Shown one piece after another: positions 15,689-23,240 of a stretch of DNA of 37,019 nt. The notes under the pieces are model-generated. The model saw only the letters and a list, made by a program, of their open reading frames with translations, ran no database searches and was not told the DNA's origin. Position numbers and translations under genes: made by a program. The stretch's first letter is position 1. Each line of letters begins with the position of its first letter. The stretch is from Candidatus Daviesbacteria bacterium (GTDB lineage Bacteria; Patescibacteriota; Microgenomatia; Daviesbacterales; UBA10151), in assembly GCA_027451625.1 (NCBI GenBank), contig DAIDIY010000033.1, positions 1 through 37,019 on the forward strand, written 5' to 3'.

Positions 15689-16699
15689 ATGACATTAACT
15701 CAAGTTGCCGTTTGGACCAAACGAGTAATTTTTATTTCAATCTTTCTAATTATCGTTTCTTTATCAACCATTATTGGCTTAGATTTCTATCGCGCCTATC
15801 AAATAAGTAGGATTCCTCCTCCTGTAGAGAAAGCAGAGATGAAGTTTGGTAAGCTTCCTGATCTTTCTTTTCCAGAGGCTTCAGCTTCTTCATCAAACTT
15901 TTCTTATTCTATTGACACAACTACCGGTACTTTACCTAGTGTTCCAAAATTCGTTAAGGTCTTTTTTATTCCCCAAGCGGGAATATCTTTACTCTCATCA
16001 CAAAAAGCACAAGATATTGCTCAAAGCTTAGGGTTTAATAATGGACCTACCATTCTTTCTACTACTCAACAAAAATTTACTGATAATAATAACGATTCAT
16101 TTATAATAAATCTGGCTACAGGAAACTTTGGATATCAATCTTCCCCTGCCACCACTTCTGCTCAACTCGGTTCTTTAGATTTATCGAATCAAACACAAAT
16201 TATTCAAAATTTTAAAAACTTTCTTTCCAATAAGAACCTTTTACCTCCTGATTTATCTTCAGGACGAGGGAATCTGGTGTATAATCTTGATTCAAACCAA
16301 GCTACCTCATCTGCAGAGGTTAGCATTTGGCCAAATGATATAAATTCTCTTCCTGTTATTACAAGCAGTGATTTAATAGGACCGATTAATGCTCAGTTTG
16401 ATCTTATAACATCTGACCCAAATACCAATCCATACTTTAGTATGAACTATACATATTGGCCAGTTGACCTGACTACATCTTCTACTTATCCAGCAAAGAC
16501 TGCTGATCAAGGATTAAAAGATCTTAAGGATGGGAACGGTTTTGTAATTGAGGTCCCGTCAAATCCTCAAGTTTCAATAACTAATTTATACCTGGCTTAT
16601 TATGAAGGAAATTCATACTCGTCTTATTTACAGCCTGTACTAGTCTTTGAAGGACCTGGATTTAAAGCCATTGTTCCTGCTGTTGTTAATCCACCCTAG
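15689..16699 (+). CDS. Membrane-anchored exported protein, unknown function
   Basis: 336 residues. One TM helix (about 12-33) follows a short N-terminus with a basic residue pair (KR), giving an N-in anchor. A Ser/Thr/Pro-rich linker (about 45-75) leads to an extracytoplasmic domain of about 260 residues rich in beta strands, with no Cys and no enzymatic motif I recognise. The C-terminal part (NPQVSITNLYLAYYEG, YLQPVLVFEGPGF) looks like a repeated beta unit. Its stop codon overlaps the stop of the convergent carboxypeptidase by four bases (16696-16699). Position beside peptidoglycan genes suggests an envelope role, but that is only context. Confidence 0.8.
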   Translation: MTLTQVAVWTKRVIFISIFLIIVSLSTIIGLDFYRAYQISRIPPPVEKAEMKFGKLPDLSFPEASASSSNFSYSIDTTTGTLPSVPKFVKVFFIPQAGISLLSSQKAQDIAQSLGFNNGPTILSTTQQKFTDNNNDSFIINLATGNFGYQSSPATTSAQLGSLDLSNQTQIIQNFKNFLSNKNLLPPDLSSGRGNLVYNLDSNQATSSAEVSIWPNDINSLPVITSSDLIGPINAQFDLITSDPNTNPYFSMNYTYWPVDLTTSSTYPAKTADQGLKDLKDGNGFVIEVPSNPQVSITNLYLAYYEGNSYSSYLQPVLVFEGPGFKAIVPAVVNPP

Positions 16700-17682
16700 A
16701 AAAATTTATAATTTTTATACGTCCAATCTATTAAAGCTTTTGTATCAACAAATCTATAGTCACTTCCTAAAACTACAGTTAATATTTCTCTATTATCTTT
16801 ATTTATAAGCCCGATTAAATTTTCTTTGGCTTGAGGGGTGGTCCCAGTTTTCATACCAATAACTCCGTCTTTACCTAAAAGTTCATTTAAATTTTTTAGA
16901 TTATGAACAATTATTCCATCTTCTGAAGTAACCGTTATCGTTTTTGTTCCAAATATCGTTGGAAGAACAGGATTTTCTGCAACTCTAGTTGCAATTTGTG
17001 ATAAATCATAAGCTGAAGAAAAATGATAGGGGTTATCAAAACCAGCAGGATTTTCAAAATTAGTATGGAGAAGTCCCCAGTCTTTAGCATTTTGATTCAT
17101 CTTAGCAACAAATGCACTCTCACCTCCAGGGTAATCACGAGCTAAAGTATAAGCTGCATCGTTTCCTGAATTTAGGAATAATCCATATAAGATATTTAAA
17201 AAAGTAATTTTTTCTCCCTCCTCAAGTCCCATCAGAGATCCATCGATATCAGCAATATATGGTACAGTTAGAACTTCATCCAACCTGTAATACTGCAATG
17301 CGGTAAGCGCAGTCATAAGCTTAGTAGTTGAGGCAATTGCAACTTGGAGATTCGGATTTTTCGCATAAAGATCTTTTCCCGTTTTAAAATCTACAACTAA
17401 GGCTGCATTAGCACTAACAGAAGGAGGAGTAAGTCCCATTGACTGAAAGCTAGGAATAGCTGTGGGAGTAGGAGTAATTAACAATTGAACATGAGCTCCT
17501 AAAACCGCTTCGTTTTGGCTTATATTATTGGCTGAAACAATATTACTTGAGACAAAATTCAGAGCTTTTGGTAATCCTAAAATAATTCCCGTCGATAAAA
17601 ATAAAATTAGACACGACAATATTATTGATATGATTTCTTTGTGCAGCCATTTATCTAGTCGGGAAACAAATTTTTTTGACAT
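16696..17682 (-). CDS. D-alanyl-D-alanine carboxypeptidase (peptidase S11)
   Basis: 328 residues. An N-terminal TM anchor (about 18-36) places the enzyme outside the membrane, followed by a Thr/Pro linker (70-90). The three penicillin-binding motifs are complete: SxxK at S118-K121 (ASTTK), SxN at S172-N174 (NSGND) and KTG at K278-G280 (MKTGT). It trims the terminal D-Ala from peptidoglycan stem peptides. It lacks the extra C-terminal beta domain and amphipathic helix of E. coli DacA; the N-terminal anchor replaces the latter. A TATTAT -10 lies 8 nt before the ATG with TTGAAA 18 nt further up, inside the spacer after aspS, so it has its own promoter. Confidence 0.93.
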   Translation of the reverse strand: MSKKFVSRLDKWLHKEIISIILSCLILFLSTGIILGLPKALNFVSSNIVSANNISQNEAVLGAHVQLLITPTPTAIPSFQSMGLTPPSVSANAALVVDFKTGKDLYAKNPNLQVAIASTTKLMTALTALQYYRLDEVLTVPYIADIDGSLMGLEEGEKITFLNILYGLFLNSGNDAAYTLARDYPGGESAFVAKMNQNAKDWGLLHTNFENPAGFDNPYHFSSAYDLSQIATRVAENPVLPTIFGTKTITVTSEDGIIVHNLKNLNELLGKDGVIGMKTGTTPQAKENLIGLINKDNREILTVVLGSDYRFVDTKALIDWTYKNYKFF

Positions 17683-17690
17683 TAACTTTA

Positions 17691-17749
17691 ATAATACATT
17701 CCATTCAACAACTATTTCAATAAAACCTATCTTCCAAGGAATAGTTGTT
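17691..17749 (-). promoter_or_regulatory. Promoter of carboxypeptidase gene within an inverted repeat
   Basis: On the minus strand TTGAAA (17715-17720), an 18-nt spacer and TATTAT (17691-17696) lie before the ATG at 17682. A perfect 10-bp inverted repeat AACAACTATT / AATAGTTGTT (17707-17716 / 17740-17749) overlaps the -35 and the aspS stop codon. It could be an operator or a weak aspS terminator; there is no T-run. Confidence 0.5.
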
Positions 17750-19074
17750 TATTTAAGAGTTGAAAGCCTAACATCAACGCGTTCCATATCCCTGGGGAAA
17801 AGAGAAGCCTCACGGATATTAGCAAGACCTAAGATATGCATCACTATTCTCTCTGATCCAAATGAAAATCCCCCTTCAGGCGGTAGCCCAAATCGAAATG
17901 CTTGTATATATAGTTCACTTTTTTTAATATCGACATTCCTCTCCTTGGCTCTTTCTAATAATAGATCCATATTATTAATCCGTTGTCCGCCTGTTAACCA
18001 TTCTGTCCCTCTCCCGATTAAATCAAAACTTAATGTATACCCGGGGTCTTTTGGATCTTCTGAAGTATAAAATGGTCTCTTACTAACAGGATAATGAGTT
18101 ATAAAAACCAGATCAGAATTCTTTTCTTCTTGAGCCCATCTTGTAATCTCTCTTTCATCTTCCGGATCAAGATCAGACTCCCTGCGATGATCTATCCCAG
18201 TTCTTTGAAAAATTATCTCTTGGGCTTCTCTTAATTTAAGCCTCGGGATAGATTGAGGTACCTTTGGTATAGTTACTCCATAATAGTTTAATGCTTTTAC
18301 ACATTCTTTTTCTACTCTTTCTAAAATATATTTTATAACTTCCTCAACAGTCTCCATAATCTCCTCCCAAGAACTAATAAAACCCATCTCCGCATCTAAT
18401 GTTGTTACTTCAGTAAGATGTCTTGTTGTTACTGATGGTTCTGCCCGTAAAGTTTTATTAACAGTAAATACTCGTTCAAATACACCAACCATGATTTGTT
18501 TATAAAACTGAGGACTTTGAGCAAGATATGCAGTAGTGTCAAAATACTTTACTTCAAACACTTCAGCTCCACCCTCAGCAGTTTGAGGAATGATCACCGG
18601 AGATTGGAACTCTGTAAACCCTTTTTTCTTTAAAAGATCTCTAAATGCATCTATCACTACCTCCTGAACACGAAATATCTCTCTAACCTTAGGATGACGT
18701 AAAGTTAAAGAGCGGTAATCCAGGAGTGTCGGCAGTTGCAGATCAAGATCTTTTCCTCCCATATCAAAAGGTAGTTCTTCAGCTTTTGATAGAATCTCTA
18801 TTCTCTCTGCTTGAATTTCTACTGTGCCAGTTTCTAGATTGGGATTAATTAGCTTTTCTGGCCTTTTTGCTACTTTACCTTCGATACAAACTACATCTTG
18901 AGGATGGAGATTACCTGACAGACTACTTTCAGCTACAACTTGAGCCAGACCAGAACGATCATAGATATCTAAAAACACAATTTTACCGTGGTCCCGTCTA
19001 GTATTAACCCAGCCAAAAATTCTTACCTTCTCATCAGTTTTTTTTATTATATCTGCAATTAAAGTTCTCTCCAT
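17749..19074 (-). CDS. aspS: Aspartyl-tRNA synthetase, archaeal/short type
   Basis: 441 residues from the ATG at 19074. An N-terminal OB-fold (VRIFGWVNTRRDHGKIVFLDI) binds the anticodon. The class IIb catalytic core has motif 2 (RAEPSVTTRHLTEV) and motif 3 (GSERIVMHILGL). The short length, AQSPQFYKQ and GLPPEGGFSFG place it with archaeal-type AspRS, without the large insertion domain of most bacterial AspRS. AsnRS is less likely because the NIREASLFPRD ending is of the AspRS kind. Archaeal-type enzymes may be nondiscriminating and also charge tRNA-Asn. An in-frame TTG at 19095 was rejected because the promoter (TTGTCA, 17 nt, TATTAT at 19086-19091) overlaps it. Confidence 0.93.
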   Translation of the reverse strand: MERTLIADIIKKTDEKVRIFGWVNTRRDHGKIVFLDIYDRSGLAQVVAESSLSGNLHPQDVVCIEGKVAKRPEKLINPNLETGTVEIQAERIEILSKAEELPFDMGGKDLDLQLPTLLDYRSLTLRHPKVREIFRVQEVVIDAFRDLLKKKGFTEFQSPVIIPQTAEGGAEVFEVKYFDTTAYLAQSPQFYKQIMVGVFERVFTVNKTLRAEPSVTTRHLTEVTTLDAEMGFISSWEEIMETVEEVIKYILERVEKECVKALNYYGVTIPKVPQSIPRLKLREAQEIIFQRTGIDHRRESDLDPEDEREITRWAQEEKNSDLVFITHYPVSKRPFYTSEDPKDPGYTLSFDLIGRGTEWLTGGQRINNMDLLLERAKERNVDIKKSELYIQAFRFGLPPEGGFSFGSERIVMHILGLANIREASLFPRDMERVDVRLSTLK

Positions 19075-19085
19075 AGGTTGTTTTG

Positions 19086-19136
19086 ATAATAACAATTTGA
19101 GGCCAACTTGACAATATCAGCTTTTGGCCATAAAAT
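19086..19136. promoter_or_regulatory. Divergent promoters sharing one -35 box
   Basis: Plus strand: TTGACA (19108-19113), a 17-nt spacer and TAAAAT (19131-19136). Minus strand: TTGTCA (19114-19109), a 17-nt spacer and TATTAT (19091-19086). The two -35 hexamers occupy almost the same bases, so polymerase probably cannot bind both at once. The first drives the attenuated thiol-like operon, the second aspS. Confidence 0.75.
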
Positions 19137-19156
19137 ATCAATCATAAATTGAATCT

Positions 19157-19243
19157 ATGAATATTGAAGTTGAAATTTTATTTACTTATCTCCTTTGGGT
19201 GCTTATTATGGCACCGATCCAAGGGAGGTCTCTTTTTAGGTAA
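19157..19243 (+). CDS. Putative 28-codon leader peptide
   Basis: The ATG at 19157 opens a frame of 28 codons that ends in TAA at 19241-19243, inside the leader between promoter and terminator. The peptide begins MNIEVEILF and has a hydrophobic core (residues 7-18, four of them Leu, plus Trp) and a basic end. Codons 12-14 (CTC CTT TGG) coincide exactly with the left arm of the first leader hairpin. A ribosome stalled around codons 8-14 would free the antiterminator, while one reaching the stop would cover it. There are no Cys codons. No Shine-Dalgarno sequence is seen. It could be a chance frame, but the fit with the RNA structures is striking. Confidence 0.5.
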   Translation: MNIEVEILFTYLLWVLIMAPIQGRSLFR

Positions 19244-19295
19244 AAGATAACCTAAAAGAAAGAATCAAGACACCTCCCGAAAGGGGGGTTTTTTT
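19190..19295 (+). promoter_or_regulatory. Transcription attenuator with three competing hairpins
   Basis: Hairpin A: CTCCTTTGG (19190-19198) pairs with CCAAGGGAG (19219-19227) with one G-U pair; GTGC/GCAC pairs inside. Antiterminator: 19223-19234 pairs with 19267-19278 (11 of 12 bp), enclosing TTTAGGT/ACCTAAA (19235-19241 / 19250-19256). Terminator: ACCTCCC (19272-19278), loop GAAA, GGGGGGT (19283-19289) and seven Ts (19289-19295). Hairpin A and the antiterminator share 19223-19227; the antiterminator and the terminator share 19272-19278. This is the classical three-way switch of amino-acid or antibiotic-induced attenuation. A small-molecule riboswitch is the alternative reading. Confidence 0.8.
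19272..19295 (+). terminator. Intrinsic terminator before the four-gene operon
   Basis: A 7-bp GC-rich stem (one U-G pair), a stable GAAA tetraloop and T7, placed 7 nt before the ATG at 19303. It would abolish expression of the operon unless prevented from folding. Confidence 0.88.
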
Positions 19296-19302
19296 ATGGA
19301 TT

Positions 19303-20652
19303 ATGACAGAATTTATTAAGACAACTGATTCATTTTATCAAGATTTAGTATCCCATACAGAGGATATGGAACATGCTGTGTCACGGTCTAAATATAGAGA
19401 TGATATAGAGTGCATGCAGAAGGCTTTACAGCATAATTACCCTGAAGGTAAATATAGAGTTATTACCGGGGAGCAACCATATGGAGCGTTAGGCACTCCT
19501 AAGGTTCTTGGAAAAAGAATTTTAGCTACAGCTTTAACCAAACATCATCCTGATGTTGTATCAATTGAACTATTTGCCAATCTAGATTTAGTCGGATCGG
19601 AAAAAGGATTTTATCAATTATCCATACCAAATATAGGGTCTCCAGATGGGGTGTTAGGATATAATTTACTCTCAGAACGTATTCGGTCAGACGATTCAAT
19701 TGCAGCTGGTATTCAACTCCCTAATGACTATATCACAAGACAAATAGCAAAAGCATTACAATCATTTAGAGGATATTATCCCGGTCAAATGCCTCATGGA
19801 AGAGGTCCTCGTTATGATATAGATGTAATGTCTAATTGGGCAAGATTATACGGTGTTCCAGAAAAAACTAGTGTTAATCAACTAGGAAATTATGCTGAGG
19901 CACATATTCAATGGCTAACTAATTTAGAGCATACTCTAGGAATAAAACTAGATTATTTGGCTCGCGAAAGCGAAGTAGATCTTTTACTTGCTAAAAATGG
20001 AGGTATAAATATATTAGACAAAACATGGAAGAGAGGAATAAGAAGATTAAGAGAAATTGGATATACTCCTGTAGGAATTAAAATAACGGAAGACCAAGAT
20101 GAAATTACTCCTTTTAATTTATCTTATAATGGCATCAGATTAAGAAGTAGATTCGTAAATAATGACGGCTCAAGAATTTTACTCAGTAATCCGAAAGATC
20201 CTAGCTCATCACATGAGATTACCATTGATGATGCAATAAGCGGGAAATACGGTTTTTCATTTAGAGCCGTTCCAAGAGTACTTCTATATTCTCTGGCCGC
20301 ACTATCAGGTCATATAACTGGAGGCGGGTCTATTTATAATCAGGATGCAAGATATTTCATGGAATTGGAAGGAATGCCTTATTTTCCCATTACTAACATG
20401 CATGCTGAAGAAAACGGAGAGAAACTATCTTGCATACAATATATATCATTAGCCCTATCCCGTTCTAATCACCCTGGAGCAGAAGAAGCTCTTAGAAAAG
20501 GTCATCTTTCTCTTTTGGATTTTGTGTTATCTTGCAATTTAACAGAAGCTAGAGAATGTATAGCAAATACCATAGACAAAAATCAACCATTTAAGACTTC
20601 TCAATATATAGTAGTTCCTAATAAAGAAGGCGCAATACCAAATATTAGTTAA
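19303..20652 (+). CDS. BshC-like amino-acid ligase candidate
   Basis: 449 residues, soluble. By eye it follows the order of BshC, the class-I-aaRS-like enzyme that adds Cys to GlcN-malate in bacillithiol synthesis. Residues 53-77 (VITGEQPYGALGTPKVLGK) match the VvtGQQaGl.tGPlyt.yK region. Residues 246-256 (LREIGYTP) match MRQAGYKP. Residues 321-352 (RAVPRVLLY then GHITGGGSIYNQDARYF) match the VvtRPLmQ...aFIaGPGEinYW region. The C-terminal coiled-coil of BshC (about 540 residues) is absent or shortened. The gene is first in a four-gene operon containing a PIG-L deacetylase, the partner class of BshC. The identity of the amino acid and acceptor is unknown. If the resemblance is wrong, this is a protein of unknown function. 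Confidence 0.5.
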   Translation: MTEFIKTTDSFYQDLVSHTEDMEHAVSRSKYRDDIECMQKALQHNYPEGKYRVITGEQPYGALGTPKVLGKRILATALTKHHPDVVSIELFANLDLVGSEKGFYQLSIPNIGSPDGVLGYNLLSERIRSDDSIAAGIQLPNDYITRQIAKALQSFRGYYPGQMPHGRGPRYDIDVMSNWARLYGVPEKTSVNQLGNYAEAHIQWLTNLEHTLGIKLDYLARESEVDLLLAKNGGINILDKTWKRGIRRLREIGYTPVGIKITEDQDEITPFNLSYNGIRLRSRFVNNDGSRILLSNPKDPSSSHEITIDDAISGKYGFSFRAVPRVLLYSLAALSGHITGGGSIYNQDARYFMELEGMPYFPITNMHAEENGEKLSCIQYISLALSRSNHPGAEEALRKGHLSLLDFVLSCNLTEARECIANTIDKNQPFKTSQYIVVPNKEGAIPNIS

Positions 20653-20659
20653 AAGATTT

Positions 20660-21775
20660 ATGAAAAATTTAGAGGCTGTAATCACTCCAAATCAAGATAG
20701 AACTTTAGTCCTAGGCGCGGCTACAATTGAATCTACGTTTAAATTAATTCCTGGAACTCATCACGAACCTGATACTACATTAACAATTGTTCCGGTAGAA
20801 AAAAGCTATGGAGGATCTGGATTATGCAATGCTCTAGCATACAATCGGACAGGAATAGCTATGACAGATTTAGTTACGACAGGAGCAACAGTAAATGGCG
20901 TTCCCACTCCTGAATCTTTGGATATCAAAGAATTCTTGAAAAAAAACGCGATAACACCATCTATTCAATGGCATAATGGAGTAACCGAGCAAACTCTTAT
21001 AATACTTAGTGGATGTGATGACGATCCCAAACGTGGTTTTAGAACCGCACAATCAGAAGGAACATTATTAAGAGAATTTTTTTTCGTTGATGATCAACTT
21101 AGAAAAAAAATAGTAGATTATCCTTTATTAATAGCAAGTTCGTTCGGACCCAAAATCATCTTGAAGTTGGCAGAACTTTATAAATCTCAAAATAATGATA
21201 GTAAAACTCTATTTGCTTGGGCCTTAAACAAAGAATCTGCAGATAATATTGGAAAAGATAAATCCATTCAAGAATCAATACTTAACGGTAATATAGATAT
21301 AATGTTTATGTCCAGCAATGAACAGGCATCAATTCTTAGTCATTTAGGAGCAATCGGACCAATCGACAAAATAAGGACTATTGTAGTAACTAAAGGAAGC
21401 GCTGGCTGCTCCATCAGAGATCGTCTGAACGGACATACTATAGAGTTGGATATACCTATATTTGATGTACCTAAATATATAAAAAATGATAATGGTGCAG
21501 GTGAAGCTCATCACATGAATTTTCTAGCGACATTATATACATCTCAAGATCTTTTGTCGGATTATCCTAATAAAACTTTTAGAGCAAGAGTTATAGAGAT
21601 TGCTGGAAATATAGGTAATTTAGCTTCATACTTAAAGATACAGCATCCTGAATCTTTATGGTTTCCATCTTTAGACTTCACTTTATTAGATGAAGAAATA
21701 AAAAATGATAAGCTTTCTCCTAAAGAGATAGCAAAAAAAGTATATGAAAGATATTTAGATAGTACATATGACTAA
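20660..21775 (+). CDS. PfkB/ribokinase-family sugar kinase, divergent
   Basis: 371 residues. The first PfkB signature is present at 51-65 (GGSGLCNALAYNRTG), and TIVVTKGSAGCSIRD resembles the strand before the ATP site. The second signature reads NGAGEAHHMN (E282 where ribokinases have the catalytic-base Asp of GAGD). This Asp-to-Glu change may slow, alter or abolish phosphoryl transfer. Family members phosphorylate sugars, nucleosides or inositol. The gene starts 7 nt after the BshC-like gene and overlaps the deacetylase by 8 nt (ATGACTAA), so it belongs to the operon. Its role might be to phosphorylate the sugar or polyol acceptor; that is inference. Confidence 0.75.
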   Translation: MKNLEAVITPNQDRTLVLGAATIESTFKLIPGTHHEPDTTLTIVPVEKSYGGSGLCNALAYNRTGIAMTDLVTTGATVNGVPTPESLDIKEFLKKNAITPSIQWHNGVTEQTLIILSGCDDDPKRGFRTAQSEGTLLREFFFVDDQLRKKIVDYPLLIASSFGPKIILKLAELYKSQNNDSKTLFAWALNKESADNIGKDKSIQESILNGNIDIMFMSSNEQASILSHLGAIGPIDKIRTIVVTKGSAGCSIRDRLNGHTIELDIPIFDVPKYIKNDNGAGEAHHMNFLATLYTSQDLLSDYPNKTFRARVIEIAGNIGNLASYLKIQHPESLWFPSLDFTLLDEEIKNDKLSPKEIAKKVYERYLDSTYD

Positions 21776-22475
21776 ACAGAAGAACATACTTGCAATTACT
21801 GCTCATCCAGATGACCACGTAACCTTTGCTGGAACAATTTTTAAATTGAAGGAACAAGGTTACGATTACCATGAATTAATATTAACAGCAGGGGGAGAGG
21901 GCGGTAATTACAAAAATTATAATTCTAAGAATAACAATTCTAAAGTCACTAAAATTAGAGATCGAGAGCTTGAAAAGGCGTCTATAATAATGGGAACAAA
22001 AAAAATATATAAATTTAATCTAGAAGATCAAAATATTTCTTACAATAAAGAACTTATGCAAAAGATAGTCAAGGTTATTCGAGAGATCAGGCCTGATATT
22101 GGCATAACTATGAACTTAATAGATATACATCCTGACCATATTGCAGCTGCTCAACTAGCCAGAGAAGCCTTCCGTTGGTCAGCTAAAGGAACCTATCATC
22201 CAGAATATGGAGAAGGGCACAGAACACCATGTGTATTATTTGCTGAAGGAAATCTTCCTATTACTCCAAACATATTAGTAGATATTACTGAATTTTATGA
22301 CAAAAAATATAAACTATTTAAAGTCTATAATTCCCAGGCTTCTCCTATGGATTTAGAATTATTAAAGAGCTTTGCAATCATCCGAGGATACCACTTGCGG
22401 CGTAAAGGGAGTAAATATGCAGAATCATTTTCTGTAGAACAAAATATCCTTCCCATTCTTTTTGATTATGACTGA
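21768..22475 (+). CDS. PIG-L / BshB / MshB-type zinc N-deacetylase
   Basis: 235 residues, full length for the LmbE/PIG-L family. The first metal motif is AHPDDH (H13, D15, D16; D15 the likely general base) and the second is DIHPDHIAAA (H121, H124; H124 the likely third zinc ligand), the same HPDH form as in MshB. These enzymes remove acetyl from N-acetylglucosaminyl conjugates: GlcNAc-inositol in mycothiol and GlcNAc-malate in bacillithiol synthesis. It overlaps the genes on both sides by 8 nt, which suggests translational coupling. No signal peptide, hence cytoplasmic. The exact substrate is unknown; other PIG-L enzymes act on diacetylchitobiose or antibiotics. Confidence 0.9.
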   Translation: MTKQKNILAITAHPDDHVTFAGTIFKLKEQGYDYHELILTAGGEGGNYKNYNSKNNNSKVTKIRDRELEKASIIMGTKKIYKFNLEDQNISYNKELMQKIVKVIREIRPDIGITMNLIDIHPDHIAAAQLAREAFRWSAKGTYHPEYGEGHRTPCVLFAEGNLPITPNILVDITEFYDKKYKLFKVYNSQASPMDLELLKSFAIIRGYHLRRKGSKYAESFSVEQNILPILFDYD

Positions 22476-23139
22476 AAGAACTCCTTCGATTAGAAAAAAT
22501 ATTTACGCTTTTGATTTTGATTCTACTCTTGGAAAAGTCGGTCCAGAAATCGACAACCAAATGTTCGTTTTCATTTCTAGATGTACAGGAATTCCTATTG
22601 ATAAGGTTGAATATTTAGCACCTCGGCCTTATTCTATCAGAACTCACCTTGAGAATCTTTCGAATCATTTTTCTTTATCTGATATTAATCAGACTTTTAA
22701 AGAAATATCTAATTTCTTAAAATATATATTCAGAGATATCCTATATCCAGACACTATAGAAGTACTTAATAAACTAAGAGATCAAGGTAGTATAATTGGC
22801 GTAGTTACCTATGGAGGAAAAGATTACCAAAGGCTTAAGATCGTAGCTAGTGGATTAGAGCCAATTATAGACTTTTTAAAAATAACCTCAATACAGTTAT
22901 CAAAAGGCAACTATTTAGAACAAATACAAAGAAAATACCCCTTTTTACCACTGCACTACATTGATGATAGAGTTGAAGAATTAACATCAATACGTGACCA
23001 TGTAAGTACAAGATACAGAACACCTTCCCTTATCCATATGCGCAGAAGTTCCTCACAAGACACTACGAATACTAAATTACCTTTTCCTGTAATTTCTACT
23101 CTCTATCAACTTTTAGATTCTAATCCAAATGAGACTTAG
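22468..23139 (+). CDS. HAD-superfamily phosphatase
   Basis: 223 residues from the ATG at 22468; an in-frame ATA or ATG codon slightly upstream is less well placed. Motif I is DFDSTL (nucleophile D16, D18), motif II the Thr of VTYGG, motif III a Lys before motif IV, and motif IV YIDDR (D166-D167). A helical cap of about 80 residues sits between motifs I and II (C1 type). It probably removes phosphate from a small metabolite, with magnesium. It overlaps the deacetylase stop by 8 nt (ATGACTGA) and ends the operon. In mycothiol synthesis a phosphatase acts between the glycosyltransferase and the deacetylase; a similar place here is possible. Confidence 0.83.
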   Translation: MTERTPSIRKNIYAFDFDSTLGKVGPEIDNQMFVFISRCTGIPIDKVEYLAPRPYSIRTHLENLSNHFSLSDINQTFKEISNFLKYIFRDILYPDTIEVLNKLRDQGSIIGVVTYGGKDYQRLKIVASGLEPIIDFLKITSIQLSKGNYLEQIQRKYPFLPLHYIDDRVEELTSIRDHVSTRYRTPSLIHMRRSSSQDTTNTKLPFPVISTLYQLLDSNPNET

Positions 23140-23240
23140 GTTCGTAGCCAAACAAAATAACATTCTTTCTTATATACTAGAAAAGATATTAATCAAAGAA
23201 TAATTAAATATTTAAAGTGCTCACAATTTATCTGTTATAT

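Noticed and set aside
19199-19222. T-box riboswitch (core UGGCACCG matches UGGNACCG)
   Set aside because: The leader is too short for stem I with a specifier loop, and the motif sits in a hairpin loop/stem rather than the antiterminator bulge. The peptide-attenuation reading explains more of the sequence.
19296-19319. Seven-codon frame starting right after the terminator
   Set aside because: It overlaps the true start of the BshC-like gene in another frame and is too short to support; a role in coupling cannot be shown.
23140-23240. Terminator between the HAD gene and recJ
   Set aside because: Only a loose ATTCTTT/AAAGAAT pair with a long loop is present; no convincing stem and T-run.
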